Shown piece after piece: positions 37,922-53,146 of a DNA stretch of 64,000 bases. Position 1 is the first letter of the stretch. Each line of letters opens with the position of its first letter. The position numbers were made by a program, and so were the translations under genes. The notes below the pieces were generated by a model. That model had not been told where the DNA came from. It was given only the letters and a program-made list of their open reading frames with translations, and ran no database searches. The stretch spans positions 372,001 through 436,000 of the forward strand of contig NZ_JAFGYY010000001.1 of the NCBI RefSeq assembly GCF_017491605.1. Reading direction: 5' to 3'. Source of the stretch: Pseudomonas sp. 30_B. Its GTDB lineage: Bacteria > Pseudomonadota > Gammaproteobacteria > Pseudomonadales > Pseudomonadaceae.

Positions 37922-38698
37922 ATGGGGTTTGGTCAGGTCAAGCAGCGCCGTCTGTCGGATGACATCGTCGAGCGGCTGGAGGCGATGATTCTCGAAGGCA
38001 CGCTCAAAGCCGGTGAGCGCTTGCCGGCAGAGCGTGCGCTGGCCGAGCAGTTCGGCGTGTCGCGGCCGTCACTTCGCGAGGCGATCCAGAAGCTGGGTGC
38101 CAAGGGGCTGCTGGTCAGTCGCCAGGGCGGCGGCAACTATGTCAGCGAAGGGCTGGGCTCGATGTTCAGCGATCCGCTGCTGCACCTGCTGGAGAGCAAT
38201 CCTGAAGCGCAGCGCGATCTGCTGGAGTTCCGCCACACCCTGGAAGGCTCCTGTGCTTATTACGCGGCGCAGCGCGCGACCGAGGTGGATCGCCAGCGCC
38301 TGAAACAGGCCTTCGATACCCTGCAGGACTGCTACCAGAGCCCCGGCAAAGTCAGCCGGGCGGAGGAGGGCGCGGCGGATGCGGCCTTCCATCTGGCCAT
38401 CGCCGAGGCCAGTCATAACGCCGTATTGCTGCACACCATCCGTGGCCTGTTCGACCTGCTCAAGCGCAACGTGGTGACCAACATCGGCGGGATGTACGCG
38501 CAGCGCGACGAAACCCGCGAGCAGCTGATGCGTCAGCATCGCGAGTTGTACGATGCGATTGTCGGCGGGCAGGCGGAGGCAGCGCGGGAAATTTCCCAGC
38601 GGCACATCGACTACGTGCAGGAAGTGCTGGCCGAAGCCCAGGCTCAGGAGGTGCGTCTGCAACGGGCACAGCGGCGCCAGGGCGCGGTGGACGCCTGA
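37922..38698 (+). CDS. lldR: Lactate-responsive GntR-family regulator
   Basis: 258 residues from ATG 37922, with GGGAGAG about 10 bases upstream; in-frame codons further upstream lack this. N-terminal winged HTH: RRLSDDIVERLEAMILEGTL, AERALAEQFGVSRPSLREAI, QGGGNYVSEG. C-terminal FadR/FCD ligand domain ~85-240 with EFRHTLEGSCAYYAA, AAFHLAIAEASHNAVLLH and His residues that bind metal and ligand (RQHRELYDAI). Divergent from lldP and expected to repress the lactate genes until L- or D-lactate binds. Confidence 0.93.
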   Translation: MGFGQVKQRRLSDDIVERLEAMILEGTLKAGERLPAERALAEQFGVSRPSLREAIQKLGAKGLLVSRQGGGNYVSEGLGSMFSDPLLHLLESNPEAQRDLLEFRHTLEGSCAYYAAQRATEVDRQRLKQAFDTLQDCYQSPGKVSRAEEGAADAAFHLAIAEASHNAVLLHTIRGLFDLLKRNVVTNIGGMYAQRDETREQLMRQHRELYDAIVGGQAEAAREISQRHIDYVQEVLAEAQAQEVRLQRAQRRQGAVDA

Positions 38699-38734
38699 CC
38701 GGCAACGCGCCCTCGCAGGAGGGCGCGACAGGAA

Positions 38735-39214
38735 TCAGTCGTCCTTGCCGTGACGAATGGCGCGCTGGATTTCCCGGTCGGAGTCGCGCTCCTTCTCGGT
38801 GCCGCGCTTGTCGTACTCTTTCTTGCCCTTGGCCAGCGCGATCTCGCACTTGATCAGGTGCTTCTTCCAGTACATCGACAGCGCGACGCAGGCGTAGCCT
38901 TTCTGCTGCACGGCACCGAACAGCTTGCCCAGCTCGCGCTTGTGCAGCAGTAGCTTGCGCGTGCGCACCGGGTCGGCGATGACGTGGGTGCTGGCAGTGG
39001 TCAGCGGCGTGATGTGGCTGCCCAGCAGCCAGGCTTCGCCATCCTTGAGCAGCACGTAGCTGTCCACCAGCTGCGCCTTGCCGGCGCGCAGGCTTTTCAC
39101 TTCCCAGCCGGCCAGGGCGACGCCCGCCTCGAAGCGCTGCTCGATGAAGTAGTCGTGCAGAGCCTTCTTGTTCTGCGCGATGGTCCCCGAAGGGTGTTTC
39201 TTCTGTTTAGCCAT
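38735..39214 (-). CDS. smpB: SsrA-binding protein SmpB
   Basis: 159 residues from ATG 39214: [20 protein letters not shown], the OB-fold core [39 protein letters not shown] and the basic C-terminal tail [16 protein letters not shown]. It binds tmRNA and places it in the stalled ribosome. Convergent with lldR and divergent from ratA. The partner RNA gene ssrA is ~15 kb away in this window. Confidence 0.98.
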   Translation of the reverse strand: MAKQKKHPSGTIAQNKKALHDYFIEQRFEAGVALAGWEVKSLRAGKAQLVDSYVLLKDGEAWLLGSHITPLTTASTHVIADPVRTRKLLLHKRELGKLFGAVQQKGYACVALSMYWKKHLIKCEIALAKGKKEYDKRGTEKERDSDREIQRAIRHGKDD

Positions 39215-39368
39215 AGGCCGCGCATTATAGGGAGTCGCTCGCCGCGCCGCTATCGGGACAGCGTGCGACGGCATGCAAGCTTGAGGGGGCGTGGCTAATC
39301 TCGGACAATGCGCGCTGTTTTTTTGAGCAGCGGGCGTATGAAATGCCCCACAACCAAGCGAGATGTCT

Positions 39369-39803
39369 ATGAGCACGCATATCCAGCGTTCGGCCCTGCT
39401 GCCCTATCCGGCGAAGGCGCTGTACGACCTGGTCAACGATGTGGCGCGCTACCCGGAGTTCCTGCCCTGGTGTTCCGCTTCCACCGTGCTGGAGGAAAGC
39501 GATACGGCCATGCGCGCCGAGCTGACCGTGGCCAAGGGCAGCATCACCCAGCGCTTCACCACCCGTAACGTGCTGGTGCCCGGCCAGAGCATCGAGATGA
39601 ATCTTGAAGAAGGCCCCTTCACTCAGTTGCACGGTGTCTGGACCTTCAAGGCGCTGGGCGACAAAGCCTGCAAGATCTCCCTCGACCTGACCTTCGACTA
39701 CGCCGGCGCCCTGGTGAAGGCGACCCTCGGCCCACTTTTCACCCAGGCGGCGAACACCATGGTCGACGCCTTCTGCCAGCGCGCCAAGCAGCTCCATGGC
39801 TGA
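39369..39803 (+). CDS. ratA: RatA-type coenzyme Q-binding / START-domain protein
   Basis: 144 residues of the START/polyketide-cyclase fold (COQ10-like): [52 protein letters not shown], and C-terminal [13 protein letters not shown]. The family includes E. coli RatA, reported to inhibit 70S ribosome assembly, and mitochondrial Coq10. A second ATG two codons earlier (39363) is possible. Its end overlaps the next gene by 8 bases, forming the usual ratA-rnfH pair next to smpB. Confidence 0.9.
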   Translation: MSTHIQRSALLPYPAKALYDLVNDVARYPEFLPWCSASTVLEESDTAMRAELTVAKGSITQRFTTRNVLVPGQSIEMNLEEGPFTQLHGVWTFKALGDKACKISLDLTFDYAGALVKATLGPLFTQAANTMVDAFCQRAKQLHG

Positions 39804-40104
39804 GCCGGCGAGCATCGCCATCGAGGTCGTCTACGCGCTTCCGGAGCGGCAGGCCCTGTTGCGCCTGAGCGTGCCCTACGGCACCCGGGTGCGCGAGGCG
39901 GTGCTGTTGTCGGGAATCGCTGCGCAGTTTCCCGATCTGGATGTGCAGAATTGCCCGCTGGGGATTTTCGGCAAGGCCGTGGTCAGGCCCGATGAGCGCG
40001 TGCTGGAGGAGGGGGAGCGGGTGGAGATCTATCGTCCGCTGATCGCCGATCCCAAGGAAGTGCGCAAGCAGCGTGCCGCGCGGGCGAAAGCCGCCAGGGG
40101 GTGA
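39796..40104 (+). CDS. rnfH: RnfH/UPF0125 family ubiquitin-fold protein
   Basis: 102 residues with the beta-grasp pattern IAIEVVYALPERQALLRLSV, GTRVREAVLLSG, CPLGIFGKAVVRPDERVLEE and GERVEIYRPLIADPKEVRKQ, the conserved C-terminal signature of this family. Role unknown; it is nearly always paired with ratA. The last ~15 residues are basic. Followed by a strong bidirectional terminator shared with bamE. Confidence 0.92.
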   Translation: MAEPASIAIEVVYALPERQALLRLSVPYGTRVREAVLLSGIAAQFPDLDVQNCPLGIFGKAVVRPDERVLEEGERVEIYRPLIADPKEVRKQRAARAKAARG

Positions 40105-40130
40105 TTGCCCGGGGCCTGAAATAGCAGGCA

Positions 40131-40162
40131 ACAAAAAGCCCGGCCTTGGCCGGGCTTTTTGT
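40131..40162. terminator. Bidirectional intrinsic terminator between rnfH and bamE
   Basis: ACAAAAAGCCCGGCC-TT-GGCCGGGCTTTTTGT: a perfect stem with A and U tracts on the two sides, serving both convergent genes. Confidence 0.93.
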
Positions 40163-40173
40163 CGGACAGACCC

Positions 40174-40719
40174 TTATTGCGGGTTCTTGTCCAGCGGTTC
40201 CGGGGTCGGGACCGGCACGGTTTCCACCTGGTCCACTTCCTTCTGGATCTGCTCTTCCACGGAGCCGGGCTTGGCCGGTTGCTCCTTGGGCTGCTCGGGT
40301 TGCGGAACGCTTATCGGAGCTTCCGGTGCCAGCGGAGGCGTGACGCCGCCGTCGGTGCCGAGGATCGACTCGTCGCGGCTCACGCCGGGCATGAAGTCGC
40401 CATTGAGGCCGATCAGTTGATCGCTTTCGCTGAAGTACAGGCTCATGCGCTCCTGCTGGCGCTGACCGCCACCGGGCTGGATGCTGTACAGATAATCCCA
40501 GCGATTGGGGTGGAAAGTGTCGACGATCAAGGGGTTACCCATGATAAACCGCACTTGGCGCCGGGTCATTCCGGGCTTCAACTGGTCTATCATGTCTTGT
40601 GTTACGACGTTGCCCTGCTGGATGTCGATCTTGTAAACCCCCGGGAAAGAGCAACCGGCGAGTGCGGCGAGTCCCAGCGCGAAGGCGAGACTGGTCAGCA
40701 TGAGCTTGGCGTTTTGCAT
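40174..40719 (-). CDS. bamE: Outer membrane assembly lipoprotein BamE (OmlA)
   Basis: 181 residues from ATG 40719. Lipoprotein signal [20 protein letters not shown] then AGC gives lipidated Cys23. The SmpA/OmlA domain follows: [40 protein letters not shown] and [11 protein letters not shown]. The C-terminal ~60 residues are Pro/Glu rich and extend beyond E. coli BamE, as in Pseudomonas OmlA. A component of the BAM outer-membrane protein insertase. Divergent from fur with 96 bases between starts, as in P. aeruginosa. Confidence 0.95.
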   Translation of the reverse strand: MQNAKLMLTSLAFALGLAALAGCSFPGVYKIDIQQGNVVTQDMIDQLKPGMTRRQVRFIMGNPLIVDTFHPNRWDYLYSIQPGGGQRQQERMSLYFSESDQLIGLNGDFMPGVSRDESILGTDGGVTPPLAPEAPISVPQPEQPKEQPAKPGSVEEQIQKEVDQVETVPVPTPEPLDKNPQ

Positions 40720-40815
40720 CGGGTGGTGACTTCCACTATCTTGGCTGAGCGACGAAACCCCGATCATACCTGCATTGAGGGAAGCTGCGAAGCTTCCAGC
40801 GCCGAGAAAGCACAC

Positions 40816-41220
40816 ATGGTTGAAAATAGCGAACTGCGCAAAGCCGGACTCAAGGTCACGCTGCCGCGCGTCAAGATCCTCCAGATGCTCGATTCCGCCG
40901 AGCAACGCCACATGAGCGCGGAGGATGTCTACAAAGCGCTGATGGAGGCAGGTGAGGACGTAGGTCTGGCCACCGTCTACCGCGTGCTGACCCAGTTCGA
41001 GGCCGCTGGCCTTGTGGTGCGCCACAACTTCGATGGCGGCCATGCCGTCTTCGAGCTGGCTGATAGCGGGCACCACGATCACATGGTCTGCGTCGATACC
41101 GGCGAGGTCATCGAGTTCATGGACTCGGAAATCGAGAAACGCCAGAAGGAAATCGTCCGCGAGCGTGGCTTCGAGCTCGTCGATCACAATCTGGTGCTCT
41201 ACGTGCGCAAGAAGAAATAA
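40816..41220 (+). CDS. fur: Ferric uptake regulator Fur
   Basis: 134 residues, the Pseudomonas Fur length. HTH domain: [55 protein letters not shown]. Dimerisation and metal domain: [15 protein letters not shown] and [15 protein letters not shown] with the site His/Glu residues. It lacks the CxxC motif of E. coli Fur (HHDHMVC then no second cysteine), as known for P. aeruginosa Fur. Represses iron-uptake genes when bound to Fe2+. Confidence 0.98.
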   Translation: MVENSELRKAGLKVTLPRVKILQMLDSAEQRHMSAEDVYKALMEAGEDVGLATVYRVLTQFEAAGLVVRHNFDGGHAVFELADSGHHDHMVCVDTGEVIEFMDSEIEKRQKEIVRERGFELVDHNLVLYVRKKK

Positions 41221-41238
41221 GCGTACGCGGAATGCAGA

Positions 41239-41264
41239 ACGGCGACCCTCGGGTCGCCGTTTTC
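41239..41264. terminator. fur terminator
   Basis: ACGGCGACCC-TC-GGGTCGCCGT followed by TTTCG; a stable stem 18 bases after the fur stop. Confidence 0.85.
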
Positions 41265-41281
41265 GTTTGTACGGCTTTTTT

Positions 41282-41358
41282 GTAGGAGCGAGCTTGCTCG
41301 CGAAGGCATAACGCCGAGGTCGTAGGGAAGACCGGTTCGCGAGCAAGCTCGCTCCTAC
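41282..41358. repeat. REPIN 2 (inverted REP pair)
   Basis: The same 23-bp arms as at 34562-34632 (41282-41304 and, inverted, 41336-41358), here with a 31-base unrelated loop. Lies between convergent fur and recN. Confidence 0.92.
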
Positions 41359-41364
41359 AGGGGA

Positions 41365-43041
41365 TTACCCCTGTACGGCGGAGTCCACCATCTTTCGGGC
41401 GTGGGCCAGGGATTCCTTGGTCAGGTCGACACCGCCGAGCATGCGGGCGATTTCCTCGATGCGCTCTGCCTTCTTCAGGTTCGCCACCGCTGTACGGGTT
41501 TCGCTGGTATCGCGGTCCTTGTGCACGAACAGGTGCTGATGGCCTTGGGCGGCCACCTGCGGCAGGTGGGTGACGGTCAGGACCTGGCCGCGCTGGCCGA
41601 GGCGGCGCAGCAGTTGGCCGACCACTTCGGCTGTGGGGCCGCCGATGCCAACGTCCACTTCGTCGAATACCAGCGTGGGGATGCGCGAGGTCTGCGCGGT
41701 GATCACCTGGATCGCCAGGCTGATGCGTGACAGTTCGCCACCCGAGGCGACCTTCGCCAGCCCCTTCATCGGTTGGCCGGGGTTGGCGCTGACGAGGAAC
41801 TCCAGCTGCTCCCGTCCATTGGGTTGCGGTTCGTCCGAGGTGGCTTCGCGCAGGTCGATGGCAAAGCGCCCGCCGGGCATGCCCAGGCGCTGCATTTCAA
41901 TTTCCACGGCTTTGGCCAGCTGCGGCGCTGCGGCCTGGCGGATGCGGCTGAGCTCCTCCGCCTTTTCCTGGTAATGGCGGGCATAGGCAGCCAGCTCGTC
42001 GCCCAGACGCTCGACGGCTTCGTCGTCGGCGTTCAGCGCTTCCAACTCGTCCAGCAGGCGTTGCTGCAGGTCCTGCAGTTCGTGAGGCTGCACGCGGTGC
42101 TTGCGCGCGAGGCTATAGATGGCGTCCATGCGCTCTTCCAGTTGCTGCAGGCGCATGGGGTCGGCGTCGAAGTGATCGACGAACCGGTTCAGCTCGCCGA
42201 TGGCTTCCTCCACCTGGATCTGCGCACTGGAGAGCAGGTTCACCGCTTCGCCCAATGCAGCTGGCTGGCTCGGGAAGGCGGTCAGGCGATTGAGACTCGA
42301 CGTCAGCGCGGAAAGCACGTTGCCGGCATCGTTTTCACTGCACAGTTCGACGACCTGGCGACAGGCGGCGATCAGGCTGCCGGCGTTGCTCAGGGTCTTG
42401 TGCTCGGCTTCCAGCGTCTCCAGTTCATTGTCGCCCAGGCCGAGGTTTTCCAGCTCTTCCAGCTGGTAGCTGAGCAACTGGTGGCGGGCGCGCTGTTCGT
42501 CGCCGTTGCGCGACAGGCGGTCAAGCTCCTGGCGGGTCTGCTTCCAGCGTTGCGCGGCGAGTTGCACCTGGCGCGCCAGGTCCTGGCTGCCGGCATATTC
42601 GTCGAGCAGGCGGCGGTGGGTGTCGGCCTTGAGCAGCGACTGGTGCTCGTGCTGGCTGTGGATATCGATAAGCAGTTCGCCCAGGTGCTTGAGATCGCCC
42701 AGCGGGCAGGGCGTGCCATTGATATAGGCGCGCGAGCGGCCTTCGGCGGTGATCACCCGGCGCAGGATGCACGGGCCATCCTGCTCCAGGTCGCGCTCGG
42801 CGAGCCAGTCTCGGGCTTCGGCAATGGCGCTGACATCGAAGCTGGCGAGAATGTCGGTCTTGTCGGCGCCGGGGCGCACCACGCCGCTGTCGGCGCGGTC
42901 GCCCAGGGCTAGGCCGAGGGCGTCGAGCATGATGGACTTGCCGGCGCCGGTTTCGCCGGTGATCACTGTCATGCCGGCGGCGAGCTCGAGATCGAGGTGC
43001 TCGACGATGGCGTAGTTGTGCACGGACAGATGAACCAGCAT
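41365..43041 (-). CDS. recN: DNA repair protein RecN
   Basis: 558 residues of the SMC-like RecN family. Walker A GETGAGKS at 29-36 after MLVHLSVHNYAIVEHLDLEL; long central coiled coil (~160-370) containing HSQHEHQSLLKADTHRRLLD; C-terminal ABC signature VASGGELSRISLAIQ and Walker B TLVFDEVDVGIGGPTAEVVG. Acts in double-strand break repair with RecA. ATG 43041 lies 24 bases from a LexA-like box, so SOS control is expected. Divergent from the grpE-dnaK-dnaJ heat-shock genes. Confidence 0.97.
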   Translation of the reverse strand: MLVHLSVHNYAIVEHLDLELAAGMTVITGETGAGKSIMLDALGLALGDRADSGVVRPGADKTDILASFDVSAIAEARDWLAERDLEQDGPCILRRVITAEGRSRAYINGTPCPLGDLKHLGELLIDIHSQHEHQSLLKADTHRRLLDEYAGSQDLARQVQLAAQRWKQTRQELDRLSRNGDEQRARHQLLSYQLEELENLGLGDNELETLEAEHKTLSNAGSLIAACRQVVELCSENDAGNVLSALTSSLNRLTAFPSQPAALGEAVNLLSSAQIQVEEAIGELNRFVDHFDADPMRLQQLEERMDAIYSLARKHRVQPHELQDLQQRLLDELEALNADDEAVERLGDELAAYARHYQEKAEELSRIRQAAAPQLAKAVEIEMQRLGMPGGRFAIDLREATSDEPQPNGREQLEFLVSANPGQPMKGLAKVASGGELSRISLAIQVITAQTSRIPTLVFDEVDVGIGGPTAEVVGQLLRRLGQRGQVLTVTHLPQVAAQGHQHLFVHKDRDTSETRTAVANLKKAERIEEIARMLGGVDLTKESLAHARKMVDSAVQG

Positions 43042-43064
43042 GGGCGGCGGCTCCGTAGATAGAC

Positions 43065-43080
43065 ATGGTTATTTATACAG
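43065..43080 (-). promoter_or_regulatory. LexA (SOS) box of recN
   Basis: On the minus strand CTGTATAAATAACCAT, in the context TA-CTGTATAAATAACCAT-G. It fits CTG-N10-CAG in all but the last base, placed just before recN as expected for its SOS-controlled promoter. Confidence 0.75.
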
Positions 43081-43113
43081 TATTTTTCGCCTCTGGCAAT
43101 TCTCCACCTGCCC

Positions 43114-43142
43114 CTTGAAGAAGCCGAATTCCACCCCATATA
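43114..43142 (+). promoter_or_regulatory. Sigma-32 heat-shock promoter of grpE
   Basis: CTTGAAG, 14 bases, CCCATATA: one mismatch to the CTTGAAA...CCCATnT consensus. It lies 70 bases before grpE. Confidence 0.85.
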
Positions 43143-43212
43143 GACGGCAGAGCCGCGGACCAATGGGTTCGCTTTGTTTTCAAAGGCTTATTTTCTTTTT
43201 TAGGAGAGTGGC

Positions 43213-43776
43213 ATGTCTGACGAACAACAGACTCAGGATTCCCAGTTCAACGAGCAGCCGGAAACCGGTGCTGCCGAGGACCTGAACGCCCGCGTGCTGG
43301 AGCTGGAAGAACAGCTCGCCGCGGCCAAGGATCAGAGCCTGCGCGCCGTCGCCGAACTGCAGAACGTCCGCCGCCGTGCCGAGCAGGACGTGGAGAAGGC
43401 GCACAAGTTCGCCCTGGAGAAATTCGCCGGCGACCTGCTGCCGATCGTCGATACCCTCGAGCGTGCGCTGGAGATGTCGAACCCGGAAAACGAGGCGATC
43501 AAGCCGATGCGCGAAGGCATCGAGCTGACGCTGAAGATGTTCCACGACACCCTGAAGCGCTTCAATCTCGAACCGGTCGACCCGCACGGCGAGCCGTTCA
43601 ACCCCGAACATCACCAGGCCATGGCCATGGAGGAGAGCATTCGCCTCGAGCCGGGCAGCGTGGTCAAGGTGTTCCAGAAGGGTTACCTGCTCAACGGTCG
43701 CCTGCTGCGTCCGGCCATGGTCGTGGTCAGCAAGGCACCGGAACAAACTCCGCCTTCGATCGACGAGAAGGCTTGA
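43213..43776 (+). CDS. grpE: Nucleotide exchange factor GrpE
   Basis: 187 residues. Acidic N-terminus, a long dimerising helix (~25-90, [20 protein letters not shown] ... [20 protein letters not shown]), and the C-terminal beta domain with [13 protein letters not shown] and [21 protein letters not shown]. It releases ADP from DnaK. AGGAGAG precedes ATG 43213. The stop codon lies inside the dnaK heat-shock promoter. Confidence 0.98.
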   Translation: MSDEQQTQDSQFNEQPETGAAEDLNARVLELEEQLAAAKDQSLRAVAELQNVRRRAEQDVEKAHKFALEKFAGDLLPIVDTLERALEMSNPENEAIKPMREGIELTLKMFHDTLKRFNLEPVDPHGEPFNPEHHQAMAMEESIRLEPGSVVKVFQKGYLLNGRLLRPAMVVVSKAPEQTPPSIDEKA

Positions 43777-43800
43777 AATCCACCACCCGGTCCCCATCTG
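43772..43800 (+). promoter_or_regulatory. Sigma-32 heat-shock promoter of dnaK, overlapping the grpE stop
   Basis: CTTGAAA, 14 bases, CCCATCTG: a full consensus match. The -35 element includes the grpE TGA (43774-43776). dnaK begins 66 bases downstream. Confidence 0.9.
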
Positions 43801-43866
43801 GGTAATCAACCGAGCCAAAGACCCGCAACAGGGTCAGCGCGGAATCTAATTTCTGGAGAGTGAAAT

Positions 43867-45783
<1,917 letters not shown>

Positions 45784-45806
45784 GCCGCGTGCTTGCTTCC
45801 GCTCCG

Positions 45807-45866
45807 GCGCACCGACCAGCGTGTCGGTGCGCATGAAACGTCACGCGGGGGCTTGCTCCCGCGTTG
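45807..45866. other. Two hairpins in the dnaK-dnaJ gap
   Basis: GCGCACCGAC-CAGCGT-GTCGGTGCGC (45807-45832) and CGCGGG-GGCTTGCT-CCCGCG (about 45844-45863). Neither has a U tract, so they are more likely RNA processing or stability elements that set the dnaJ:dnaK ratio than full terminators. Confidence 0.55.
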
Positions 45867-45905
45867 GCGTGTCTGGGGGAGAGGTTTTCAAGGTGCAAAG
45901 AATTT

Positions 45906-47036
45906 ATGGCCAAACGTGATTTTTACGAGGTACTGGGTGTCGAGCGCGGCGCCAGCGAAGCGGACCTGAAGAAGGCCTATCGCCGGCTCGCCATGAAGTT
46001 CCACCCGGACCGTAATCCCGGCGACAAGGAAGCCGAGGACAAATTCAAGGAGGCCAACGAGGCGTACGAGGTCCTGTCCGACGCCAGCAAGCGCGCGGCC
46101 TACGACCAGTACGGCCATGCCGGCGTCGACCCGCAGATGGGCGGCGGCGGGGCTGGCTTCGGTGGCGCGAGCTTCTCGGACATCTTCGGTGATGTCTTCA
46201 GCGACTTCTTCGGTGGCGGCGGTGGGCGCGGCGGCTCTCGCGGCGGCCCGGCGCGCGGCGCCGACCTGCGCTATACCCTCGATCTCGATCTGGAGGACGC
46301 GGTTCGCGGTACCACCGTGACCATCCGCGTTCCCACCCTGGTCGGCTGCAAGACCTGTAGCGGCAGCGGCGCCAAGCCTGGCACTACGCCGGTCACCTGT
46401 ACCACTTGCGGTGGTATCGGCCAGGTGCGCATGCAGCAGGGCTTCTTCTCGGTGCAGCAGACCTGCCCGCGTTGCCATGGCAGCGGCAAGATGATCACCG
46501 ACCCCTGTGGCTCCTGCCACGGCCAGGGTCGCGTGGAAGAGCACAAGACCCTGTCGGTGAAAGTCCCGGCTGGCGTCGATACGGGCGACCGCATTCGCCT
46601 GACCGGCGAAGGCGAAGCCGGCGCCCACGGTGGCCCGGCGGGCGACCTTTATGTGGTGGTGAACGTGCGCGAGCACGACATCTTCCAGCGTGACGGCAAG
46701 CATCTGTACTGCGAAGTACCGATCAGCTTCGCCGACGCCGCCCTGGGTGGCGAGCTGGAAGTGCCGACCCTGGATGGCCGCGTCAAGTTGAAGATCCCCG
46801 AGGGCACTCAGACCGGCAAGCTGTTCCGTCTGCGCGGCAAGGGCGTTGCCCCTGTGCGCGGCGGCGGTGCCGGTGACCTGATGTGCCGCGTCGTCGTCGA
46901 GACTCCGGTCAACCTGGACAAGCGCCAGCGCGAGCTGCTCGAAGAGTTCCGCAGTACCCTGCAGGGCAACTCTTCCCATTCGCCCAAGGTCAGTGGCTGG
47001 TTCGAGGGCATGAAGCGCTTCTTCGACGATCTATGA
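45906..47036 (+). CDS. dnaJ: Co-chaperone DnaJ (Hsp40)
   Basis: 376 residues from ATG 45906 ([15 protein letters not shown]); longer frames have no ribosome site. J domain 1-70 with the HPD motif ([10 protein letters not shown]). Gly/Phe-rich linker ~75-115. Zinc domain with the four CxxCxGxG repeats [24 protein letters not shown] and CGSCHGQG. C-terminal peptide-binding domains to 376. It stimulates DnaK ATPase and delivers substrates. Followed by a terminator before dapB. Confidence 0.98.
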   Translation: MAKRDFYEVLGVERGASEADLKKAYRRLAMKFHPDRNPGDKEAEDKFKEANEAYEVLSDASKRAAYDQYGHAGVDPQMGGGGAGFGGASFSDIFGDVFSDFFGGGGGRGGSRGGPARGADLRYTLDLDLEDAVRGTTVTIRVPTLVGCKTCSGSGAKPGTTPVTCTTCGGIGQVRMQQGFFSVQQTCPRCHGSGKMITDPCGSCHGQGRVEEHKTLSVKVPAGVDTGDRIRLTGEGEAGAHGGPAGDLYVVVNVREHDIFQRDGKHLYCEVPISFADAALGGELEVPTLDGRVKLKIPEGTQTGKLFRLRGKGVAPVRGGGAGDLMCRVVVETPVNLDKRQRELLEEFRSTLQGNSSHSPKVSGWFEGMKRFFDDL

Positions 47037-47042
47037 TGCAAG

Positions 47043-47901
<859 letters not shown>

Positions 47902-47949
47902 AAGGCATAGCCGTACGTCGTGCAAAAGGTGGACCATGATGTCGCTTTT

Positions 47950-48042
47950 CTGTAAACTACAGCTTTAGTGTGTCCACTAAAAGCAGCGCAGCATGATCAC
48001 ATAAAAAGCGGGATGACTTCTTCTGACGTCATCCCGCTTTTT
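47950..48042 (+). promoter_or_regulatory. carA leader region with palindromes and an intrinsic-terminator-like hairpin
   Basis: CTGTA-AAC-TACAG (47950-47962) and TTTAGTG-TGTC-CACTAAA (about 47966-47983) are palindromes, followed by AAAAAGCGGGATGAC / GTCATCCCGCTTTTT (48003-48017, 48028-48042), a strong terminator shape. The last ends dapB or acts as an attenuator 47 bases before carA. The two palindromes could be regulator sites or part of the carAB leader RNA. Confidence 0.6.
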
Positions 48043-48088
48043 TACAATCTGCGCACGCCCAGCCAGGCTTGAACTACGGGAGGTCTTC

Positions 48089-49225
48089 TTGACTAAGCCA
48101 GCCATACTTGCACTTGCCGACGGCAGCGTTTTTCGCGGTGAAGCCATCGGCGCCGACGGGCAGACCGTCGGAGAGGTGGTGTTCAACACCGCCATGACCG
48201 GCTACCAGGAAATCCTCACCGATCCTTCCTACGCCCAACAGATCGTCACCCTGACCTATCCGCATATCGGCAACACCGGCACCACGCCGGAAGACGCCGA
48301 GTCGAACAAGGTCTGGGCCGCCGGCCTGATCATCCGTGACCTGCCGCTGCTCTCCAGCAGCTGGCGCGACAAGCAGTCCCTGCCGGACTACCTGAAAGCC
48401 AACGGTACCGTCGCCATCGCCGGCATCGATACCCGCCGCCTGACCCGCATCCTGCGCGAGAAGGGTTCGCAGAACGGCTGCATCCTGGCCGGCGACGACG
48501 CCACCGAGGAAAAAGCCCTCGAACTGGCGCGCGGCTTCCCGGGCCTGAAAGGCATGGACCTGGCCAAAGTCGTTTCCTCCACCGAGCGCTACGAGTGGCG
48601 TTCCAGCGTGTGGAACCTGGAAACCGACAGCCACCCGGAAATCGCCGCCGCCGACCTGCCGTACCACGTGGTCGCCTACGATTTCGGCGTGAAGCTGAAC
48701 ATCCTGCGCATGCTGGTCGCCCGCGGCTGCCGCCTGACCGTGGTGCCGGCGCAGACCCCGGCCAGCGAAGTGCTCGCCCTGAACCCGGACGGCATCTTCC
48801 TCTCCAACGGCCCTGGCGACCCCGAGCCGTGCGATTACGCCATCCAGGCTATCCGTGAGTTCCTCGACACCGAGATCCCGGTATTCGGCATCTGCCTCGG
48901 CCACCAGCTGCTGGCCCTGGCCTCCGGCGCCAAGACCCTGAAAATGGGCCACGGCCACCACGGTGCCAACCACCCGGTGCAGGACCTGGATTCGGGCGTG
49001 GTGATGATCACCAGCCAGAACCACGGTTTCGCCGTGGACGAGGCGAGCATGCCGGCCAACCTGCGCGCGACCCACAAGTCGCTGTTCGACGGCACCCTGC
49101 AGGGTATCGAGCGCACCGACAAGGTGGCCTTCAGCTTCCAGGGCCACCCGGAAGCCAGCCCCGGTCCGCACGACGTGGCCCCGCTGTTCGACCGCTTCAT
49201 CGCGGCGATGGCCGAGCGTCGCTGA
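48089..49225 (+). CDS. carA: Carbamoyl-phosphate synthase small subunit
   Basis: 378 residues. The start is TTG 48089, six bases after GGGAGG, beginning [20 protein letters not shown]; no ATG or GTG fits. A non-standard start is also reported for P. aeruginosa carA. The N-terminal domain precedes a class I glutamine amidotransferase with [19 protein letters not shown] (nucleophile Cys269) and [13 protein letters not shown] (His, Glu). It feeds ammonia from glutamine to CarB for arginine and pyrimidine synthesis. First gene of carA-(lysE family)-carB-greA. Confidence 0.98.
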   Translation: MTKPAILALADGSVFRGEAIGADGQTVGEVVFNTAMTGYQEILTDPSYAQQIVTLTYPHIGNTGTTPEDAESNKVWAAGLIIRDLPLLSSSWRDKQSLPDYLKANGTVAIAGIDTRRLTRILREKGSQNGCILAGDDATEEKALELARGFPGLKGMDLAKVVSSTERYEWRSSVWNLETDSHPEIAAADLPYHVVAYDFGVKLNILRMLVARGCRLTVVPAQTPASEVLALNPDGIFLSNGPGDPEPCDYAIQAIREFLDTEIPVFGICLGHQLLALASGAKTLKMGHGHHGANHPVQDLDSGVVMITSQNHGFAVDEASMPANLRATHKSLFDGTLQGIERTDKVAFSFQGHPEASPGPHDVAPLFDRFIAAMAERR

Positions 49226-49242
49226 GACCTCCGAAGAGGTAA

Positions 49243-49905
49243 ATGAAGATGATGCCGACCCTGGGAATCACCGATATCTGGACCTACGTTCTGGGTACGT
49301 TGTTCATCGTCCTGCTGCCGGGGCCGAACTCGCTGTTCGTCCTCGCCACCGCCGCCCAGCGCGGCGTGGCCTCGGGCTACCGGGCGGCGAGCGCGGTGTT
49401 CCTGGGCGATGCGATCCTGATGCTGCTGTCGGCGTTGGGTATCGCCTCAGTGCTCAAGACCGAGCCGATGCTGTTCCTGGGTCTGAAGTACGTCGGCGCC
49501 GCCTACCTGTTCTATCTCGGTATCGGCATGCTCCGCGGCGGCTGGCAGAAACTGCGCCAGCCCCTGTCGGAAGCCGCGGCTCCGGCCAAGGAAGTGGACG
49601 TCAACCAGCCGTTCCGCAAGGCGCTGCTGCTGAGCCTGTCCAACCCCAAGGCGATCCTCTTCTTCGTTTCCTTCTTCATCCAGTTCGTCGACCCGGGATA
49701 CGCCTACCCCGGCCTGTCGTTCCTGGTACTGGGCACGATCCTCGAGATCCTCAGCGCCCTGTACCTGAGCTTCCTGATCTTCTCCGGTGTGCGTCTGGCG
49801 GCCTGGTTCCGTCGGCGGCAACGGCTGGCTGCCGGCGCCTCGAGTGGCGTCGGCGCCCTGTTCGTCGGCTTTGGCGTGAAGCTGGCCAGCGCAACCCTTT
49901 CCTGA
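49243..49905 (+). CDS. LysE/RhtB-family amino-acid exporter
   Basis: 220 residues with five or six transmembrane segments: [22 protein letters not shown] is the characteristic PGPN start of the family, followed by [39 protein letters not shown] and [26 protein letters not shown] is just before ATG 49243. Embedded between carA and carB, as in P. aeruginosa. It probably exports an amino acid; the link to arginine or pyrimidine metabolism is suggestive only. Confidence 0.92.
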   Translation: MKMMPTLGITDIWTYVLGTLFIVLLPGPNSLFVLATAAQRGVASGYRAASAVFLGDAILMLLSALGIASVLKTEPMLFLGLKYVGAAYLFYLGIGMLRGGWQKLRQPLSEAAAPAKEVDVNQPFRKALLLSLSNPKAILFFVSFFIQFVDPGYAYPGLSFLVLGTILEILSALYLSFLIFSGVRLAAWFRRRQRLAAGASSGVGALFVGFGVKLASATLS

Positions 49906-49924
49906 ATATTGCAACGAGAGTCCC

Positions 49925-53142
<3,218 letters not shown>

Positions 53143-53146
<4 letters not shown>

